A stretch of 9,873 nt of DNA, from contig CAAFRM010000037.1 in assembly GCA_900765465.1 (NCBI GenBank), positions 1 through 9,873 of the forward strand, read 5' to 3'. The translations under genes were made by a program, and so were the position numbers. The DNA is from an uncultured Prevotella sp. (GTDB taxonomy: Bacteria; Bacteroidota; Bacteroidia; Bacteroidales; Bacteroidaceae). This document shows positions 6,905 through 9,873 of the stretch, piece by piece; the first letter of the stretch is position 1; every line of letters begins with the position of its first letter. A model generated the notes under the pieces. The model was not told the origin of the DNA, ran no database searches, and saw only the letters and a program-made list of their open reading frames with translations.

Positions 6905-7164
6905 GTTTGTACCTGCCTTAACTGTCGAGAGTTCATACCAATGTATGTAATCTCCAACTTAGCTCCAGCTGGAGCGTTCAATGAGAAGTTACCATCAACA
7001 TCGGTAACTGTACCGGTCTTGGTACCAGCAATCTTGACAGAAGCACCAATTACAGGTGCTCCGTCCTCAGAAGAGGTAACCGTACCAGAGATTTGACTTT
7101 GCGCAAACGCCATACCCGTACTCAGGGTGAGGCCTGCGACTAATGTCATGAGTTTTTTATCCAT
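6901..7164 (-). CDS. SusC1 N-terminal part: signal peptide and carboxypeptidase-regulatory-like domain
   Basis: The true start of susC1. The ATG at 7164 begins MDKKLMTLVAGLTLSTGMAFA, a signal peptidase I type leader with likely cleavage after A21. It is followed from about residue 24 by the CarboxypepD_reg-like beta-sandwich (ISGTVTSSEDGAPVIGASV, GTVTDVDGNFSL, LEITYIGMNS) found at the N-terminus of SusC transporters. After S79 the frame drifts into RQLRQVQT and stops. The other frame supplies the expected continuation TVKAGTNLKIVLD. Restoring one base (an A would give CAG, glutamine) between 6926 and 6927 gives MNSQTVKAGTN, which reads naturally. Alone this 87-residue product could not form a channel. 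A real mutation would make susC1 a pseudogene; a consensus error would make it intact. Confidence 0.85.
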   Translation of the reverse strand: MDKKLMTLVAGLTLSTGMAFAQSQISGTVTSSEDGAPVIGASVKIAGTKTGTVTDVDGNFSLNAPAGAKLEITYIGMNSRQLRQVQT

Positions 7165-7252
7165 AAATCTCTCTCGTTTTAAATAAATGAATATATAATG
7201 TTTGTAATTTCTTTCTCTCTATATACTTTTGGGCAAAACAGATATAAAAGTG

Positions 7253-7277
7253 TAAGCCTAAAGTTTAAACTTGCTTA
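7253..7277 (-). promoter_or_regulatory. Possible leader hairpin in the susC1 5' untranslated region
   Basis: TAAGC (7253-7257) and GCTTA (7273-7277) form an outer 5-base stem. It encloses a perfect 12-base palindrome AAGTTTAAACTT (7261-7272). If transcription starts near 7301 this lies about 25-50 nucleotides into the leader and 89 bases before the start codon. It is A+T-rich and could arise by chance; no known riboswitch was recognised. Confidence 0.25.
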
Positions 7278-7307
7278 ATTTTTAAAAAAAATATTTCAAA
7301 GCGGCTG

Positions 7308-7339
7308 CAAAATTAAGCATTATTTAGCAAAACGCCAAA
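7308..7339 (-). promoter_or_regulatory. Bacteroidetes-type promoter of susC1-susD1
   Basis: On the minus strand TTTG (7339-7336) is followed after exactly 20 bases by TAATTTTG (7315-7308). This matches the Bacteroidetes -33 TTTG / -7 TAnnTTTG consensus with its usual 19-21 base gap. Transcription would start near 7301, giving a leader of about 137 nucleotides before the ATG at 7164. It lies between the susD2 terminator and susC1, which supports susC1-susD1 as a separate transcription unit. Confidence 0.65.
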
Positions 7340-7350
7340 CTTTTTTCTAG

Positions 7351-7364
7351 AAAAATCGATTTTT
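7351..7364. promoter_or_regulatory. Perfect 14-base palindrome upstream of the susC1 promoter
   Basis: AAAAATCGATTTTT is a perfect dyad. It lies 11 bases upstream of the -33 box, centred about 56 bases before the predicted start of transcription, a usual place for an activator site. A second TCGA occurs at 7367-7370. Sus-type loci are commonly controlled by hybrid two-component or ECF sigma/anti-sigma regulators, but none is in the window, so the role is a guess. Confidence 0.35.
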
Positions 7365-7459
7365 ATTCGACATTTTATTATAAATATCCACTTTTTATGC
7401 GCTTTTTCTTATGAAATGAATAAAAAACCGACACAACAAGGCATACAACTCTGGATATA

Positions 7460-7513
7460 GAAACAAAAAAGGTGTACCCCCTACTGCCCGACGGCAATAA
7501 AAGGGTACACCTT
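7460..7513 (-). terminator. Rho-independent terminator after susD2
   Basis: A perfect 11-base stem AAGGTGTACCC (7469-7479) pairs with GGGTACACCTT (7503-7513), with an inner TGCC (7485-7488) to GGCA (7493-7496) pairing. On the minus strand it starts 33 bases after the susD2 stop and is followed by TTTTTTGTTTC. Compared with the hairpins at 1640 and 2484, one stem base changes from T to C and its partner from A to G, so pairing is preserved. Confidence 0.85.
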
Positions 7514-7546
7514 ATTTAAATTATATAAATCTTTGTAAGTTTCCGA

Positions 7547-9088
7547 TTAACGGTTACCACCAGCCCACCAAACATTTTCGGTGAAGATATACTTACCTGC
7601 ATCGTTGCCTGAGCCGAAAGCTTCCTTCACGTTAGGGTTTGAAAGAACATCGCTTGAACCATAAGGCAAACGAAGTGGCAAACGATTCTGACCTGCCTGA
7701 GTATTGTTAGGGTTGGTCATTGCTACAGGATAGCTGCCATCAAGATAGTTGCAGCGGCGCATATCGTTGAAGGTCTCCAACTGCTCGTCACGAGTCTGGG
7801 CGATATACTTCTGAACCAAAATCTCGTTCAATGGATTTGCTGCAAACTTAGTTGCAGTCTCGCCAGCAAGATAAGCAGCAACAGCATCGTCGCTGAACTC
7901 TGTAGCACCTACAGTAGCATAGTCGGCAAGAGAAGCCTTGACTGCAGTCTCGAAATCAGCCTTGGCATCCTGACCCAAGCGAGCCTTTACCTCTGCGATG
8001 ATGAAGTAAAGCTCTGACTTGCTCATCAGATGGCTAGGAATCTTAACCTCGCTCACACCATTCAAGAACCAGAGAGGGAAATTGGTAGCGCTGGTTGCAC
8101 CGGCTGCTTCCTTGTCACCAGGAGTCATCAAGCCCAACTGGCTAGGAGCACCATACCAGTCTGCACCATTGTAATTATAGATAGCCTCACGTGGGTCCTG
8201 ACGAGCTACCATCAAGTCATCAACTGTCTTGGATGAAGCACTATACTCACGGCTATACCAGTAAGCAGACCATGCATCAATCTGGTTGTTGCCATCGAAG
8301 ATATTCAGGTTTGCACCATCGAAGCCATCAGCTACAGCAGCATTAGCCTCTTCCAGAATCTGAGCATACTGTGCATTCTTGTCGGTAGCACGACCTACCT
8401 CATGCAAGAGATAGCGAGCCTTCAAGGCATGAGCAAGTCCACGCCACTGAGTCAAGTTGCCATTGAACAAGACATCGTAGGCACCCGCATTCTTCATCTT
8501 GCCGGCAATAGCCTGATCCAGATTACCCTTGGCAGCATCCAGCAATTCCAGGATGTGCTTGTAGATATCTTCCTGAGAATCGAGCTTAGGAGCAGATACC
8601 TTGAAAGCCTCAGAGCAAGGAATGTTACCAAACAAATCGGTCATGATTCCCCAATCGTAAGCTGCCAGAATCTGACCCATAGCCTTGATATCAAGCTGTC
8701 CGGCGCTATTGCCACCCTCTTCACACTTAGCAATCATCTGCTGAATGTTGTTGAGGTTAAGATAAGTACCGTTCCACTCATTATCGAAAGTAGAAGCAGC
8801 AGCAATCTCATTGATGCTGCGGAGCTCTGCATTCTTAAGCTGGTTGTTACCTGTACCCAGGATTTGCTCTGTATAAGAAGCAACATACCAGGCGAAGTTA
8901 CCCGTGTTGGTAGTGAAAACACTAGAAACGATGGCATCTGTGAGCTGGAACTTGGCAGAAACAACGCTTTCACCTGGGTGAGCCTCGTCTTTGTTGATTC
9001 TGTCCATGATATCCTCAGAGCAAGATACAGTCATCATAGAAACTGCAGAGATTGCCAAGATGCCAAATATATTCTTAAAATTCATCAT
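7547..9088 (-). CDS. SusD-like outer-membrane lipoprotein, SusD-like_2 type (susD2)
   Basis: Surface lipoprotein partner of SusC2 in glycan capture. It has 513 residues, a normal length. The N-terminus is a lipoprotein signal: MMNFKN, a hydrophobic run, then the lipobox TVSC with C23 lipidated and SEDIMD after it. Two ATGs are in tandem; the first (9088) is best placed, with AAGGA at 9100-9096 seven bases upstream. Features typical of the SusD-like_2 branch rather than the classical SusD fold version are AAYDWGIMTDLFGNIPCSEAF (about 142-162), where most relatives have a tyrosine or other residue at the Cys, the block WFLNGVSEVKIPSHLMSKSELYFIIAEVKARLG, and TRDEQLETFNDMRRC near the C-terminus. 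This differs in type from SusD1, so the two pairs are not recent copies of each other. The susC2 stop is 56 bases upstream; a terminator follows 33 bases after the stop. Its glycan is not identifiable from sequence. Confidence 0.92.
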   Translation of the reverse strand: MMNFKNIFGILAISAVSMMTVSCSEDIMDRINKDEAHPGESVVSAKFQLTDAIVSSVFTTNTGNFAWYVASYTEQILGTGNNQLKNAELRSINEIAAASTFDNEWNGTYLNLNNIQQMIAKCEEGGNSAGQLDIKAMGQILAAYDWGIMTDLFGNIPCSEAFKVSAPKLDSQEDIYKHILELLDAAKGNLDQAIAGKMKNAGAYDVLFNGNLTQWRGLAHALKARYLLHEVGRATDKNAQYAQILEEANAAVADGFDGANLNIFDGNNQIDAWSAYWYSREYSASSKTVDDLMVARQDPREAIYNYNGADWYGAPSQLGLMTPGDKEAAGATSATNFPLWFLNGVSEVKIPSHLMSKSELYFIIAEVKARLGQDAKADFETAVKASLADYATVGATEFSDDAVAAYLAGETATKFAANPLNEILVQKYIAQTRDEQLETFNDMRRCNYLDGSYPVAMTNPNNTQAGQNRLPLRLPYGSSDVLSNPNVKEAFGSGNDAGKYIFTENVWWAGGNR

Positions 9089-9144
9089 TGTTTTATCCTT
9101 TATTAATATTGATACTTTAAATGATTCCGAGGTGGATTAGCCGA

Positions 9145-9873
9145 TTAGAATGTAATCTTGAAACCACCACCGAAGCTTGAAGTATTTGGCACAGAGAAAC
9201 GCTCGAAAGTACCACTCATGTTACCATTACCCTGAGATGACTCTGGATCCAGATCCTTCATCTTTGACCAGAGAAGCACGTTGCGTGCGAAACCATATAC
9301 AGAGATGTCGATGCCAGCAAACTTAGGAAGCTGGTAGCTCAAGGTTACATCGCGGAGCTTCAGGAAGCTACGGTCGTAGATACCTGCCTCAGTCACGTTA
9401 TTGTAAGCCTGCCAGTAATCCTGCTTGCTTACCTCTACCTTGTTTGGTTCACCTGTTGCAATATCAATACCCTCAACTACCATAGTACCCTCGTGGTATG
9501 GGATTGACTCCTTGGTTGCACCGAAGTAGTTCAATGTCAAGAGTGTACCGTTATACATCTTGCCACCCTTCTGCCAATCCATGGTTGCACTCAAAGACAA
9601 GCGCTTCCAGCGAGCCTTCAGGTTGAAGCCCATATTGAAATCAGGTGTACACTCACCCAGGTTCTGGCTACCGGCAGTACCGATAGGAAGACCATCCTGA
9701 AGTAAGAGGCGTCCCTGCTCATCGCGCTGGAATGCTACACCATAGATATTTGGATAGGTATAACCTGCCTGGGCACGTATCTGTGGCTCAACGAAACCAC
9801 CCAGCATGATACTCTCTACGCCATCAGCCAAAGACTTAACCTTGTTGGTCAGCTTGGTGAAGTTTACGCCAAG
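9145..9873 (-). CDS. SusC-family TonB-dependent transporter, C-terminal part (susC2), running off the window
   Basis: The last 242 residues of a SusC/RagA-type beta-barrel transporter. The frame is open to the window edge and begins LGVNFTKLTNKVKSLADG, so no start codon is in view; about three quarters of the protein lies beyond. Visible barrel features are the GGFVEPQIRAQAGYTYPNIYGVAF strand region, LKARWKRLSLSATMDWQKGGKMYN (a usual late-barrel strand pair), YDRSFLKLRDVTLSYQLP, the GFARNVLLWSKMKDLDPESS block and the terminal GGGFKITF with the final phenylalanine. It is the first gene of the pair with susD2, 56 bases apart and probably co-transcribed. Its plug and signal peptide cannot be judged. 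Confidence 0.9.
   Translation of the reverse strand, partial: LGVNFTKLTNKVKSLADGVESIMLGGFVEPQIRAQAGYTYPNIYGVAFQRDEQGRLLLQDGLPIGTAGSQNLGECTPDFNMGFNLKARWKRLSLSATMDWQKGGKMYNGTLLTLNYFGATKESIPYHEGTMVVEGIDIATGEPNKVEVSKQDYWQAYNNVTEAGIYDRSFLKLRDVTLSYQLPKFAGIDISVYGFARNVLLWSKMKDLDPESSQGNGNMSGTFERFSVPNTSSFGGGFKITF

Noticed and set aside
8402..9106. 234-codon plus-strand open frame
   Set aside because: It lies antisense to the well-supported lipoprotein gene susD2; its protein has no recognisable family and its reach reflects the codon use of the opposite strand.

Overview
The window looks like part of a polysaccharide utilization locus from a Bacteroidales bacterium, most likely Prevotella or a relative. 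The signs are two SusC/SusD outer-membrane glycan-import pairs, a family GH67 alpha-glucuronidase, a Bacteroidetes-type promoter (TTTG, 20 bases, TAnnTTTG) in front of one susC, and lipoprotein signal peptides on both SusD proteins. The genus is inferred from protein style; no rRNA gene or other marker is present.

Layout: (1) 1-1587, plus strand: the GH67 enzyme, cut off at its N-terminus by the window edge, then a hairpin terminator. (2) 1588-2562: a 975-base convergent gap with no believable gene but much structure. It holds a 69-base direct repeat at each side (1792-1860 and 2394-2462), a degenerate tandem array with a 22-23 base period between them (about 1873-2276), a terminator-like hairpin just after the array, and a second gene-end terminator. 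(3) 2563-7164, minus strand: a susC-susD pair (susC1, susD1) with its own promoter. susC1 is split by an apparent single-base deletion near 6926/6927. (4) 7165-7546: the susC1 promoter and leader, plus the terminator of the next operon. (5) 7547-9873, minus strand: a second pair, with a complete susD of the SusD-like_2 type (susD2) and the C-terminal part of its susC (susC2), which runs off the window.

How the genes fit together: SusC proteins are TonB-dependent outer-membrane channels and SusD proteins are the surface lipoprotein lids that capture oligosaccharides. GH67 enzymes remove (4-O-methyl)glucuronic acid from the ends of xylo-oligosaccharides, so glucuronoxylan is the natural guess for the locus substrate. 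That link is inference: the GH67 gene faces the other way and each unit has its own terminator, so they are not one operon.

The most unusual part is the convergent gap: about 18 head-to-tail units with a 22-23 base period whose sequence changes in blocks while the period holds, with dyad-symmetric cores in the first blocks. Next most unusual are three gene-end hairpins (1640, 2484, 7469) that share almost the same stem sequence although they end unrelated genes. I cannot assign either to a described system.
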